Assembly (NCBI RefSeq): GCF_016587435.1 | Contig: NZ_BNJJ01000004.1 | Coordinates: forward strand, 434,001-498,000 | DNA length: 64,000 bases | From: Dictyobacter formicarum | GTDB taxonomy: Bacteria; Chloroflexota; Ktedonobacteria; Ktedonobacterales; Ktedonobacteraceae | Direction: 5' to 3' | In this document: piece by piece, positions 1 through 8,424 of the stretch | Layout of the letters: each line of letters begins with the position of its first letter | Numbering within the stretch: position 1 is the first letter of the stretch | Made by a program: the position numbers and the translations under genes | Notes under the pieces: model-generated | The model's database searches: none | Told to the model about the DNA's origin: nothing | What the model saw: only the letters and a program-made list of their open reading frames with translations

Positions 1-2
1 GC

Positions 3-287
3 CTATCTCGTACAGAGTTTGACTTACTGGGGGAATTGATCAGCAATGCGGGCAAGGTATTGACACACCGCACCCTGCTGCAGCGTGTCTGGGGTCCAGA
101 ATATGGAGGAGAGGCCGAATATTTACGTGTTTACATCAACCGCCTGCGCCATAAATTAGAAACCGACCCCGCCAAACCACGCTATCTGATCACAGAACCA
201 GGTGTTGGCTACCGCTTTGTCGCTCCAGAGATTGACCGCTCAGGAACAAAGCAAGCTATCGAAAGGAATAAGAAACACGCCCCGTAA
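3..287 (+). CDS. Response regulator, C-terminal DNA-binding domain (5' end outside window)
   Basis: This is the winged-helix output domain of an OmpR/PhoB/KdpE-type two-component response regulator. The frame is open from base 3 and reads LSRTEFDLLGELISNAG, then VLTHRTLLQRVWG, the RVYINRLRHKLE recognition-helix region, and the usual ending GVGYRFVAPE. The receiver domain and start codon lie to the left of the window. Family members bind direct repeats spaced about 11 bp apart. That matters here because such repeats occur at 3505-3554. The stop is at 285-287 and the gene converges on the ABC importer. The family call is firm; the signal sensed is unknown. Confidence 0.9.
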   Translation, partial: LSRTEFDLLGELISNAGKVLTHRTLLQRVWGPEYGGEAEYLRVYINRLRHKLETDPAKPRYLITEPGVGYRFVAPEIDRSGTKQAIERNKKHAP

Positions 288-380
288 ATACATTTCATCT
301 ATCCGGCAGGGAATGTTACGTGCGAGGAGGGAGAAATCGGACGTATGAGAACGTTGGCGATCCGAGGTTACGTTAAAAAA

Positions 381-410
381 GGGGATGCAGCCAACGTTGG
401 CTGCATCCCC
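381..410 (-). terminator. Rho-independent terminator of the ABC importer operon
   Basis: This is a perfect palindrome of two 15-nt arms (GGGGATGCAGCC around AACGTT). On the minus strand it is followed at once by a run of six T. It sits just after the stop codon of the substrate-binding protein gene. It probably ends that transcript and may also stop the convergent regulator. Confidence 0.85.
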
Positions 411-427
411 GGTCTGTGCCATGTTAA

Positions 428-1489
428 TTAGCTTGCTTTGCTGGTGAATTCGTTGGTGAATGTGCTATTGAGATCGATTTGTTTGCCCTGTACCGCTTGA
501 TTGGTCTCTTTTTCAATGTTATACACCGACTGTGGACCATCGGACGGCATATTGCCATCAGGACTGAAGATAGGTAACTGGCTCTTCAATGCCGTGACGT
601 ACAGTGCCTTATTGCCAGCGTAGTAGTCGGCTGGCATCTTATCCGCGATCTCCTCTGCTGAATGGGTATGTATCCACTTCAATGTTTTGACGTAGGCATT
701 GACCAGCTTCTGCGTCACATCTTTGTGGCTATTCACATAATCATTCTTCATAAAGAGACAGATAAAAGGATATGAACCATTGAGGGCGGCCTGCGTTGAC
801 TGCGGTGTACGCAGGTCTGTCAACACTTTGCCGACACCACTGGATAGCAGGCGAGAGATGGTCGGCTCTGTGGTCATGCCTGCGTCGATGCGACCCTGCT
901 GCATGGCGGCAATGAAGGTGTCGCCTGCGCCAACCGGCAAGAAATGAGCCTCGCTCTGCGCGATACCGGCGTTGTGCAGCAACGCAATGGTCAGGGTCTG
1001 GGTACCAGAACCAAGCTCCGTCACGCCCAGGTTTTTGCCCTTGAGGTCTTTGATCGATTTAATGCTGCCAGCCTCTTTGGTTGAGACCATCTCAGCTTCA
1101 CCCGGTGCGATATCCAATTGAACGACGCACTGCATCTGTTTACCAGCCGCTTGCAGTTCAATGGTATGGTTGTAAGAGCCAGAGCCAGCATCTACCTGGC
1201 CGGCCAGGACCGAGTCCTCTGAAGATTGACCGGATGCCTCATCGATGAGGGTAACGTCCAGGCCTTCCTGATCAAAATATCCCAGCTGTTTTGTGAGCAT
1301 ATTAGGTAGATAGATTTGTTTGCTGAGACCACCAACCATGATGGAGAGATGGGTTTTCGCGCCAGTGGTACCACCGCCGCCAGTGCTGCTCTTGCTTGAT
1401 GAACTACTGGTGTCGTTTCCGCAAGAACTGAGAACGAGGATCAAAATAATACCAATCAGCAGGCAAAGTTGTTGCTTCCGTGTCTTCAT
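428..1489 (-). CDS. ABC transporter substrate-binding lipoprotein (NMT1/SsuA-like)
   Basis: A 353-residue extracytoplasmic solute-binding protein of the nitrate/sulfonate/taurine/thiamine-precursor class. The N-terminus has basic residues, a hydrophobic stretch and a lipobox (LSSC, Cys23), followed by a Ser/Gly-rich linker, so it should be a lipid-anchored lipoprotein. The sequence then reads LPNMLTKQLGYFDQEGLDV, a typical start of the NMT1/THI5-like fold. It is the last gene of an operon ordered ATPase, permease, binding protein, with about 166 bp between permease and this gene. The substrate cannot be read from sequence. A pho-box-like promoter upstream of the operon raises phosphonate-type substrates as one possibility, which is speculative. 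Confidence 0.85.
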   Translation of the reverse strand: MKTRKQQLCLLIGIILILVLSSCGNDTSSSSSKSSTGGGGTTGAKTHLSIMVGGLSKQIYLPNMLTKQLGYFDQEGLDVTLIDEASGQSSEDSVLAGQVDAGSGSYNHTIELQAAGKQMQCVVQLDIAPGEAEMVSTKEAGSIKSIKDLKGKNLGVTELGSGTQTLTIALLHNAGIAQSEAHFLPVGAGDTFIAAMQQGRIDAGMTTEPTISRLLSSGVGKVLTDLRTPQSTQAALNGSYPFICLFMKNDYVNSHKDVTQKLVNAYVKTLKWIHTHSAEEIADKMPADYYAGNKALYVTALKSQLPIFSPDGNMPSDGPQSVYNIEKETNQAVQGKQIDLNSTFTNEFTSKAS

Positions 1490-1655
1490 ATGCCTTGTTA
1501 TCTCCTATCTGAGATGATATGCATCGACAGTGATCACATATGTACAGAGTGTATGCCGCCTCAAGTGAGGTCGGGATGGGGCATCTTTATGGGCATTTGT
1601 ATAATAGCAAATAGCAAATAGCATCGATGTGTTCAGGTAGTTCGGCTCTCCTTTC

Positions 1656-2525
1656 TTAGATTGAGATATCGTTGACGGTTGAGGTGGGACGCCAGGTGAT
1701 CAAGCGATTTTCGAGTGCTGTGACCAGTGCTTCTGTGATCAATGCCAGGACAGCCAGAATGACCATGGCGGCAAAAACTCCATTAGCATTAAATGTACCC
1801 TGCGCGGTCTGAATCATCAGGCCAATACCCTGGGTCGCACCCAGAAATTCGCCGACGACGGCGCCTACCAGTGCGAAGCTAAAGCTGGTATGCAGGCTGG
1901 CTATGATCCATGTCAGGGCAGATGGAATAATAACATCAATAGAGAGTTGGCGTGAGTTGGCTCCAAGGATGCGCGCATTAGCTAACAGGTTGCGATCAAC
2001 TTCGCGTACACCCTGGAAAGCGTTAAAGAAGACAATAAAGAAGACCAGCACGACTGCCAGCGCAACCTTGGATTGTATGCCTAGCCCCAACCCAATGACA
2101 AAAATCGAACCTAATACCACACGTGGAATAGAATTAGCCGCCTTGATATATGGCCCCAGTACATCGGCCAGGAACCTGTTACGTCCCAGCAGTATGCCAA
2201 AGACGACGCCTAAAATAACGCCGATTGCAAAGCCCAACACTGTTTCTTCCAGCGTGACCGCAATCTGCACCCAGAGCGGGCCTTGAGCTGTTCCATTGAT
2301 GACCCAGGTCACAATTTGAGCCCAGATACCAGAAGGCTGGCCCCAAAAGAAGGGATCTATAACTTTCGTGCGCGCGCCAAGCTCCCAGCCGCCGACTATT
2401 ACTACCAATACCAGAACACGCAGTGTATTGATCAGTAGCCGCTTGCGACGCATACCAGCCAGATCTACCTGTATGTTCTCCTCTGTTGTGGACGTTTTAT
2501 TGACTGCGCTGCTTCGTTCGTTCAT
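1656..2525 (-). CDS. ABC transporter permease (SsuC/TauC-like)
   Basis: A 289-residue inner-membrane permease of the binding-protein-dependent transport family. About six hydrophobic segments are visible. The cytoplasmic EAA loop is recognisable around ANARILGANSRQL followed by VIIPSALTWI, the surface that contacts the ATPase. The start codon overlaps the end of the ATPase gene by 29 bp, so the two are translationally close. Together with the binding protein and ATPase it forms a complete importer of the nitrate/sulfonate/taurine type. The substrate is unknown. Confidence 0.88.
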   Translation of the reverse strand: MNERSSAVNKTSTTEENIQVDLAGMRRKRLLINTLRVLVLVVIVGGWELGARTKVIDPFFWGQPSGIWAQIVTWVINGTAQGPLWVQIAVTLEETVLGFAIGVILGVVFGILLGRNRFLADVLGPYIKAANSIPRVVLGSIFVIGLGLGIQSKVALAVVLVFFIVFFNAFQGVREVDRNLLANARILGANSRQLSIDVIIPSALTWIIASLHTSFSFALVGAVVGEFLGATQGIGLMIQTAQGTFNANGVFAAMVILAVLALITEALVTALENRLITWRPTSTVNDISI

Positions 2526-3360
2526 AGCTAATCAACACCTCGTTGCGAAGGTCTTCCCAGATCTCCTGATATAGATGGACAAAACGTGGATCAAAGCGAA
2601 TCTCCGCCACATTGCGTGGCCGTGGCAGATCAATAGTATAGATGCCTTTGACCGTGGCCGGACCAGCGGTCAGCACACAAACACGATCCGCCAGAGAGAT
2701 GGCCTCCTCCAGGTCATGTGTGACGAAAACAACGGAGGCCGAGGTAGAAGACCATAGCTGGAGCAATTCATCTTCCATCAGGGTACGCGTTTGCACATCC
2801 AGGGCGCTGAAAGGCTCATCCATCAGCAGAATCTGCGGCTCATTGATAAATGTCTGGGCCAGGGCCACGCGCTTGCGCATGCCACCAGAGAGCTGATGTG
2901 GATAGCGATCCTCAAAGCCAGCCAATCCTACGCGCGCAATCCAATCGCGGGCCTGCGCGAGCGCTTCGGCCTTTGGTCTACCGCGAAAGATTGGGCCCGT
3001 AGCCACATTGCGTAAGACATTTTTCCAGGGGAAAACGGCATCCGATTGAAATACATAGCCAATACGTGGATCAATACCCTGAACCGGTTGACCCATCACC
3101 TGGACTTCACCGACGCTGGGTCGTTCCAGTCCTGAGATCAACCCCAGAGTTGTAGATTTGCCACAACCAGTTGGCCCAACGATCGCGCAGAACTCGCCGG
3201 CTGCGATGCTCAGATTGAGGTCCCGCAACGCAGTATAGGTCTGACCATTGGGAGTCAGAAAGCGCTTGGTCACATTGCGTAGCACAATGGCGGACTGTAG
3301 CCCGCCGGGTATATATTGCGGTGAAATTGATGAGTTTGTCATAAATGAAGCGGCGATCAC
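2497..3360 (-). CDS. ABC transporter ATP-binding protein (SsuB/TauB-like)
   Basis: This is the cytoplasmic ATPase of the importer. Walker A is GPTGCGKSTT, the signature is LSGGMRKRVALAQ, and Walker B is ILLMDEPFSALD with the switch histidine in VTHDLEEA. I place the start at a GTG (3360-3358) because an AAGGAG sequence lies 4 nt upstream. The longer frame starting at 3450 has no ribosome site, and the ATG at 3342 is too far from one. The protein is then 287 residues, normal for the family. It is the first gene of the operon and follows a leader of roughly 120 nt. Confidence 0.88.
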   Translation of the reverse strand: MIAASFMTNSSISPQYIPGGLQSAIVLRNVTKRFLTPNGQTYTALRDLNLSIAAGEFCAIVGPTGCGKSTTLGLISGLERPSVGEVQVMGQPVQGIDPRIGYVFQSDAVFPWKNVLRNVATGPIFRGRPKAEALAQARDWIARVGLAGFEDRYPHQLSGGMRKRVALAQTFINEPQILLMDEPFSALDVQTRTLMEDELLQLWSSTSASVVFVTHDLEEAISLADRVCVLTAGPATVKGIYTIDLPRPRNVAEIRFDPRFVHLYQEIWEDLRNEVLISYERTKQRSQ

Positions 3361-3488
3361 CGAACTCCTTTCTTTGCTAGTCTGCTGGCACTGCTTTGTG
3401 CATAGCAGTTCGATGTTTCGTGCGCAGGCAGCACGTGGCTGAAGGCTCAAATATTGGTACTTGCAATTATATGTAAACCTGTAATGGA

Positions 3489-3554
3489 AGTATAGCCACT
3501 AAAGCATAAACGAAACATAAACGTAGCGTGTGTTGACATAAACAGAATATAAAC
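3489..3554 (-). promoter_or_regulatory. Promoter of the ABC importer with four pho-box-like repeats
   Basis: On the plus strand, heptamers CATAAAC, CATAAAC, CATAAAC and TATAAAC start at 3505, 3516, 3537 and 3548. Read on the transcribed strand this is GTTTATG in two 7-4-7 pairs. Exactly 10 nt separate the nearest repeat from a good -10 (TATACT, 3494-3489), and there is no good -35. That is the layout of PhoB-activated promoters, where the box replaces the -35. Binding by the regulator at the left edge is an inference. Confidence 0.6.
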
Positions 3555-3695
3555 ATTTACCGAACCTATGATGGGCGAAATTGGTCACGGAGATGGCTTT
3601 TCGCGTTTGACGTAGCTATCCTCTCGATGTTACGCTTGAGTATATTGATGCCAGCAAGGATTCCTGGCTCACTAATCATTGGAGGATTTGCATTT

Positions 3696-4979
3696 ATGGC
3701 CTCGTCATCTATTGTTGTTCGCCCACTCGCGACCGAGGAGGAGATAGAGAAGCAATTTGTCTTGGCTGACCAGGCTTTTTCACGCCAGCCAGACCCCGAC
3801 AAGGCGCGGCACTGGCGTCGGGTCACCCTCACCCATCCGGAATTTCACTCCAGGCAATTGCGCGGCGCATTCCGCGATAATACGCAGCTTGGTGGCTATG
3901 CGCTCTATGAATGGAAGTTGCGCATGGGTGCGGCGCGCATCTCTGTTGGTTGTATCGGCATAGTGGTAGTCGATCCAGAGGCGCGTAAGCAGGGCACTGC
4001 TAGCGCATTGATGCACGATGCTATCCAATTTGCGCGCGAGCAGAGACATAGCCTGCTATTGCTGGATGGTATTCCCAAGTTCTATTATCGCTACGGCTAT
4101 ACCGACGTTTTTGATGTCACGACATATGATATTGATCGCGCGGCTATTCTAGCTCATCCCGGCAGTTCCTACACGGTGCGTCAGGCCACGCCAGAAGATG
4201 CCCGGGCTATGCGCGATCTGTACGAGCGCCGTCTTGGCGGCTATACGGGCAGCTTTGAGCGTTCGCTCGAGAAACAAGAACACCTGTTGCGCAACCGCTT
4301 CAACCACAATAGTGTTTTGCTCGCGCTCTCACCCAACGGCGAGGCCGAAGGGTATCTGATCGCCTCGCGTGAGCCAAGTGCTGCCTTTGGCGTCGAGGTC
4401 GCGGCCGATAACTGGTCGGCGCAAATCGCATTGATGCAGGCGCATGTGCATCTCACTGATGGGCCAGAGGCTCCCGAAAAGCATACCTATTATTTCCCGC
4501 CGAACTCGGCTGAACTGTATAACGCCATTGACCACCTTGAGGTACTCGATACCTCGAAGTGGCAGAATCCGGCCAAAGAATGGGGAGTGCGCACCTCCCA
4601 GTTTCATCATCGCTACGCCGGTTGGATGGGGCGCTTCGTTCATCTGCCCACGCTTTTCAACGCCATGCTGCCAGAGCTTGAGGCACGCTGGCAACGCGCG
4701 CTGGCGCAATGGTCAGGCGAGCTACACTTCGTGATTGGCGATGAAAGCGTTACCCTGGGTGTTGAAGGTACGAAGCTACGCATAGTCGCCACTCCTTCGC
4801 CAGCCGCGATTACCTTCCAGTGCTCGCCACAAAGCTTTGCCCAGCTGGTCTTTGGTTATCGTCCGGTGTCGTGGATACTCACGCAACATCCTCAGCAGTT
4901 ACCGGATGCGGCTCTATCAGTGCTGCACCTGCTTTTCCCTATCGGGCATAGCTGCCTCAGCTTCACCGACTGGTTTTAA
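3696..4979 (+). CDS. Eis-like GNAT N-acetyltransferase
   Basis: A 427-residue protein with an N-terminal GNAT acetyltransferase domain and a long C-terminal part, as in the Eis family (GNAT plus SCP2-like domain). The acetyl-CoA loop is visible as VVVDPEARKQGTASALMHDA at about residues 90-115, followed by YYRYGYTDVFD. The start at 3696 is chosen because GGAGG lies 10 nt upstream; the frame extends upstream to 3627 but lacks a ribosome site there. Eis enzymes acetylate amines on aminoglycosides or proteins using acetyl-CoA in the cytoplasm; the acceptor here is unknown. It is probably co-transcribed with the next acetyltransferase gene. Confidence 0.82.
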   Translation: MASSSIVVRPLATEEEIEKQFVLADQAFSRQPDPDKARHWRRVTLTHPEFHSRQLRGAFRDNTQLGGYALYEWKLRMGAARISVGCIGIVVVDPEARKQGTASALMHDAIQFAREQRHSLLLLDGIPKFYYRYGYTDVFDVTTYDIDRAAILAHPGSSYTVRQATPEDARAMRDLYERRLGGYTGSFERSLEKQEHLLRNRFNHNSVLLALSPNGEAEGYLIASREPSAAFGVEVAADNWSAQIALMQAHVHLTDGPEAPEKHTYYFPPNSAELYNAIDHLEVLDTSKWQNPAKEWGVRTSQFHHRYAGWMGRFVHLPTLFNAMLPELEARWQRALAQWSGELHFVIGDESVTLGVEGTKLRIVATPSPAAITFQCSPQSFAQLVFGYRPVSWILTQHPQQLPDAALSVLHLLFPIGHSCLSFTDWF

Positions 4980-4991
4980 TGTGCAAATCCG

Positions 4992-5043
4992 CTTATCCTT
5001 CCTCCATTCAGGAGGGATAAGCATGGGAAGGATTCCATCATGA
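4992..5043 (+). promoter_or_regulatory. Hairpin over a Shine-Dalgarno plus six-residue leader ORF
   Basis: The arms CTTATCC..CCTCC (4992-5005) and GGAGGGATAAG (5011-5021) pair across a 5-nt loop and hide a strong GGAGG site. Just after it, ATG at 5023 opens a tiny frame, MGRIPS. Its TGA (5041-5043) overlaps the ATG of the next gene as ATGA. This geometry suits translational coupling or masking of the ribosome site. Function is inferred. Confidence 0.45.
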
Positions 5044-5948
5044 CTATTGCTCGACATTCTTTTGACGGCGGGGACCACCTGCTGCGCGTGCTCGAGCTTG
5101 TGCGCGAGATGCCGTACTCATGTCGCCACATCGTTGACTGGCCCTGGCGCTTGAGCACGCCGGCTATTCAAGCTGGTGGCGATGCCGTTTACTGGGAAAA
5201 CAATGAGGGATTGATGGTTGGTTTGGCTGCCTGGCAATACTATTGGGCGGCCCTCGATTTTTTCATCCTCCCGGGCTCCCAGCAGAGCGAGGTTGAAGCG
5301 GACCTCTTTGCCTGGGCGGATCAGCGCTTTCGTGAGCGGGATGCTGATCGCGGTAAACCACTACCCTACTGGGCAGAATTCTGGGAAGAAGATCACGAGC
5401 GGCAGCAGCTAGTGAATGCCCATGGCTTTCTCGTTGATGAGTATGAGCGCTATGTATACCTGGAGCATCCGCTCGAAAACCTACCGCCTGTCCCAGCACT
5501 GCCCACCGGCTTTACACTGCGCACCCTGCGTGGCCTGGACGAGGTCGCGGCCTATGCTGAACTGCATCGCGCCGCTTTTCAATCTGACTCTATGACTCCT
5601 GAGTGGAGGGCCAGGGTACTGCAGATGCCCACCTATCGTCCTGAACTGGACCTGGTAATCGAGGCGTCTGACGGCTCTCTGGCTGGTTTTTGTGTCGGCT
5701 GGCTAGAATCCGTGCGCCAGCTGGCCCAGATCGAGCCGATTGGCATCCATCCACGCTTCCAGCAGCACGGCCTCGCCCGGGTTTTGCTGCTAGAGATCTT
5801 GCACCGCTTCAAGCAGCATGGAGCTCGAAAAGCCATTGTCGAAACCGATATGGACCGCCTCCCGGCCCGTCATGCCTATCAAGCAGCCGGCTTCCAACAG
5901 GCCCATATTGTCCACGCCATCGGCAAATGGGTCAATCCCACGCCGTAG
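5040..5948 (+). CDS. Tandem GNAT-type N-acetyltransferase
   Basis: A 302-residue cytoplasmic protein with a clear C-terminal GNAT domain. The acetyl-CoA binding stretch is IGIHPRFQQHGLARVLLLEI, followed by AYQAAGFQQ near the C-terminus. The N-terminal half looks like a diverged second GNAT copy, so the layout resembles two-domain acetyltransferases. The acceptor is unknown. The start overlaps the stop of a six-codon leader ORF and lies about 60 bp after the Eis-like gene, which suggests one transcript. The stop codon TAG (5946-5948) lies inside a REP repeat, so the repeat may have set the present C-terminus. Confidence 0.8.
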   Translation: MTIARHSFDGGDHLLRVLELVREMPYSCRHIVDWPWRLSTPAIQAGGDAVYWENNEGLMVGLAAWQYYWAALDFFILPGSQQSEVEADLFAWADQRFRERDADRGKPLPYWAEFWEEDHERQQLVNAHGFLVDEYERYVYLEHPLENLPPVPALPTGFTLRTLRGLDEVAAYAELHRAAFQSDSMTPEWRARVLQMPTYRPELDLVIEASDGSLAGFCVGWLESVRQLAQIEPIGIHPRFQQHGLARVLLLEILHRFKQHGARKAIVETDMDRLPARHAYQAAGFQQAHIVHAIGKWVNPTP

Positions 5949-6048
5949 GTGCGCCCCTTGCGGGCGCTTTTATCCTTCCCGCTCGAAAAAGAAACCATAA
6001 CCGTTTTCGAGCGGGAAGACAGCAAGTGCCTGCAAGGGGCGCACCTAT
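5945..6048. repeat. Foldback pair of GTAG-headed REP hairpins
   Basis: The outer arms TAGGTGCGCCCCTTGC (5946-5961) and its exact complement (6032-6047) enclose a second perfect pair, TTCCCGCTCGAAAA (5976-5989) and its complement (6004-6017). The left unit begins GTAGGT and then forms a hairpin with stem GCGCCC, loop CTTGC and stem GGGCGC. This matches REP/BIME elements, which carry a GTAG foot and are moved by IS200/IS605-like RAYT transposases. No RAYT gene is in the window. Confidence 0.75.
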
Positions 6049-6049
6049 G

Positions 6050-6504
6050 TTAAACGATGCGTGGCGGTCCCTGTTTGATGCGTTCTCGCACCTCTTCAAG
6101 GCTCGCATTGCCCCAGCGCGCTTCCATCCACCATGTGATGCCCGCGTCTATCCAGGGGCGTACAATGGCCGCTGCGCGTTCGGGATCATCGCCGGGTGTT
6201 TCGCCTTCCCAGGTAATATCGAACGGCGTAATGAGCTTGCATTGGCCTCAACATAGGCTTTGATGGCGCGGATATCATCGGGCGTCATTTGTGTATCGCT
6301 GCCATCCTTTTTCTGCGGGACAATACCGTCCCACCGCAGAACGCGCTGCATCGATTTTTCACGCGGCCAGACTCCGATTGGCCAGACGGGGATACGAGGC
6401 CGCTGGACAGAGGGCGGCAAGAGTTTCATAGGCTGCACATGGTAATGATCGCCATCATGTCCTGGGCGCGTATGCTCCACCAAAGATGCCACCTTCCCAA
6501 CCAA
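6050..6504 (-). pseudogene. Broken luciferase-like (LLM) flavin oxidoreductase, C-terminal remnant
   Basis: Read on the minus strand, the first frame gives MKLLPPSVQRPRIPVWPIGV, RVLRWDGIVPQK and PDDIRAIKAYVEAN. These are hallmarks of the second half of luciferase-like monooxygenases. Near 6232 the reading shifts by one base into ITPFDITWEGETPGDDPERA and IDAGITWWMEARWG, ending at a TAA at 6052-6050. The N-terminal half is missing. The remnant lies between a REP pair (5945-6048) and another REP unit (6536-6558). It is therefore a decayed gene, not a coding gene as it stands. Confidence 0.8.
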
Positions 6505-6535
6505 GGGCAGAGATCCACGTGAAGGGAGGTGGGAA

Positions 6536-6558
6536 GCGCCCGCAAGGGGCGCACCTAC
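6536..6558 (-). repeat. GTAG-headed REP hairpin
   Basis: On the minus strand this reads GTAGGT followed by the GCGCCC / CTTGC loop / GGGCGC hairpin. It is base-for-base the unit found at 5945-5967, in the opposite orientation. Its TAG is the stop codon of the TetR gene at 6555-7193. Confidence 0.75.
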
Positions 6559-7193
6559 GATGATGGGGGTATACCTGGGATGAGGCGATCGATCGCTGCC
6601 AGGGCAAGCTGGTATACCAGATCCGCCACATCTTCCAGGGAACGCTCGGGTCCGGCCAGGCTGTCAAAGCCCTCAAAGCCGATCAGCGTATAGAGCACGT
6701 TGACCGTCTCATCTATCGTTTCAGTACCAGGCTGTTTGTGCCCTTCAACGATACGGCTGAGCAGGGTGCGAACCCCTTTTCTGCGCCATTCATCGCGTTT
6801 ACGAATAACCTGTTCGAATTCCGGATCGAGGGCTGCCAGCGCGCGCAGGCGTCGCGTGACGAGTCGATCCGCGTTCCAAAATCGACCGAAAATAGCGATA
6901 TATTGTTGAAGCGCCTCAAGCGGTTCCGACTGGCGAAACACTGTCGCCATCTGTTCCATACCACCGCTGGCTGCCAGAGAATCGCATAATGCTTCAAGCA
7001 GACCCGTTTTGGATCCAAACTGATGATAGACCGTCATACGAGCTACATCGGCCTGTTTGGCTACCATCTCCATTGAAAAGTGCGAGAAGCCATGTTCAGC
7101 CATCAATAGCTCGCGACTGGCATTGATAATGCGCATTCGGGTTTGCTCGGTTGCCGCCTGGCGTTGACCGAGCCGATAAGCACGAGGACTCAT
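6555..7193 (-). CDS. TetR family transcriptional regulator
   Basis: A 212-residue repressor-type protein. The N-terminal helix-turn-helix is typical (RIINASRELLMAEHGFSHFS, then VAKQADVARMTVYHQFGSKT, about residues 22-66), followed by an all-helical ligand domain. A ribosome site (AAGGTGG) lies upstream of the ATG. The gene is divergent from the F420-type oxidoreductase gene at 7358, and the AT-rich gap between them probably carries its operator. The stop codon TAG is the head of a REP repeat, so the C-terminus may have been altered by that insertion. The ligand is unknown. Confidence 0.88.
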   Translation of the reverse strand: MSPRAYRLGQRQAATEQTRMRIINASRELLMAEHGFSHFSMEMVAKQADVARMTVYHQFGSKTGLLEALCDSLAASGGMEQMATVFRQSEPLEALQQYIAIFGRFWNADRLVTRRLRALAALDPEFEQVIRKRDEWRRKGVRTLLSRIVEGHKQPGTETIDETVNVLYTLIGFEGFDSLAGPERSLEDVADLVYQLALAAIDRLIPGIPPSS

Positions 7194-7357
7194 ATAGGTC
7201 TTGCCACCTTGCTAAATTTAATTATATAATCAGTATACCTAAATTAAAATCTTTTGGATAGATCACCTGCTTAATAATAGGGGCGATCACAGGTCAATGT
7301 AAAGATACAAAAGATCGGTCTGAAGATGTTAATACTAGAGAATGAAAGAGAGATTGC

Positions 7358-8245
7358 ATGATGTTGAAACCATTTCGCTTTGGTGTTGTAGGAGGCAATG
7401 GGCAGTCACGTAAGACCTGGACCAGTTTTGCCCGCCGTGCTGAAGAGCTTGGTTATAGCAGTTTGTTGTTGCCGGATCGCATACAGATGAACGTGGCACC
7501 GTTTGCGGCCCTGGCGATTGCGGCAGAGGCAACGACAACCTTACGGGTGGGGAGCTATGTTTTTTGTAATGATTACCGTCATCCAGCGGTTTTAGCCAAA
7601 GAGGTTGCCACGCTGGACCTGCTTTCGGATGGACGCTTTGAGTTAGGCATCGGCGCTGGTGTTGGGCCCGATGATTATCAGCAACTGGGCCTCCCGTTTG
7701 ACTCCGCTGGTACCAGAGTCAGTCGCGTCGAGGAGGCCGTTGCGATTCTCAAACAGTTCTTCACCGAAGAACGGGTAAACTTCACTGGTAAATACTATAC
7801 CGTTGCGGACTTACAAGCCCTGCCTAAACCAGTTCAGCGACCTCATCCTCCCATCTTTATCGGAAGTGCCAATAAGCGCATGCTCACCATTGCCGCTCGG
7901 CATGCTGACATCGTCTCTCCCACCATCAAGTTTGCCAGGCCGGGAGAATCCGTCAGTGATGTTCCTCTGGAGCAAAAGGTTGATTGGATACGCGAAGCGG
8001 CTGGCGAGCGCTTTGAACAACTTGAGTTCAGCCAGTCTGACTTCGGTCTCGTCATTACAGATAGTCCTGTTGAAGTGTTTAATATTACTGGCGGCCCTTA
8101 TATGCAAAAGAAAGCTATGAGCACCGAGCAAGCCGTAGAGCATCTGCTCGCGCAGCGAGAGCAATTGAGGTTTTCCTATATCCACATCAATGCCGGACAA
8201 ATGGAAAACTTCGCACCCGTTGTCGCCCGCCTGGCCGGGAAATAA
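7358..8245 (+). CDS. LLM class F420-type oxidoreductase
   Basis: A 295-residue protein of the luciferase-like TIM-barrel family that uses FMN or coenzyme F420. It starts with FRFGVVGGNGQSRKTWTSFA and has the usual strand-helix blocks, such as RVGSYVFCNDYRHPAVLAKE, LDLLSDGRFELGIGAGVG and KPVQRPHPPIFIGS. In style it resembles the F420-dependent group related to mycobacterial MSMEG_2516. Two ATG codons stand in tandem at 7358 and 7361; either could start. Being divergent from a TetR gene, it is a likely target of that regulator. The substrate is unknown. Confidence 0.88.
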   Translation: MMLKPFRFGVVGGNGQSRKTWTSFARRAEELGYSSLLLPDRIQMNVAPFAALAIAAEATTTLRVGSYVFCNDYRHPAVLAKEVATLDLLSDGRFELGIGAGVGPDDYQQLGLPFDSAGTRVSRVEEAVAILKQFFTEERVNFTGKYYTVADLQALPKPVQRPHPPIFIGSANKRMLTIAARHADIVSPTIKFARPGESVSDVPLEQKVDWIREAAGERFEQLEFSQSDFGLVITDSPVEVFNITGGPYMQKKAMSTEQAVEHLLAQREQLRFSYIHINAGQMENFAPVVARLAGK

Positions 8246-8268
8246 TGGAATGAACGAATCTTTACGTT

Positions 8269-8377
8269 AATCGGAAGGGGGTACCCATGAGGGTACCTCT
8301 TCCGATTGATCCAATGTGGATGTTGATCAGCCCACGTTCGAGCAGGCTGATGTGCTGGGAAGCCTGCTCTCGAACGT
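8269..8377. terminator. Two hairpins between convergent genes
   Basis: Hairpin one (8269-8307) has arms AATCGGAAGGGGGTACCC and a near-exact complement around a 4-nt loop. Hairpin two (8334-8377) pairs ACGTTCGAGCAGGC with GCCTGCTCTCGAACGT across 14 nt. They lie between the convergent oxidoreductase and P450 genes and probably act as bidirectional terminators. There is no strong T run, so this is moderate confidence. Confidence 0.5.
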
Positions 8378-8424
8378 CGGTGGAGTGTTGGTCGCGATTA
8401 TCAGCTCAGTAGAATGTACTGCGA

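Noticed and set aside
3505..3554. The CATAAAC repeats considered as a small CRISPR-like or iteron array.
   Set aside because: Units of 7 bp with 4-nt gaps next to a -10 fit an activator box; there is no replication gene or cas gene nearby.
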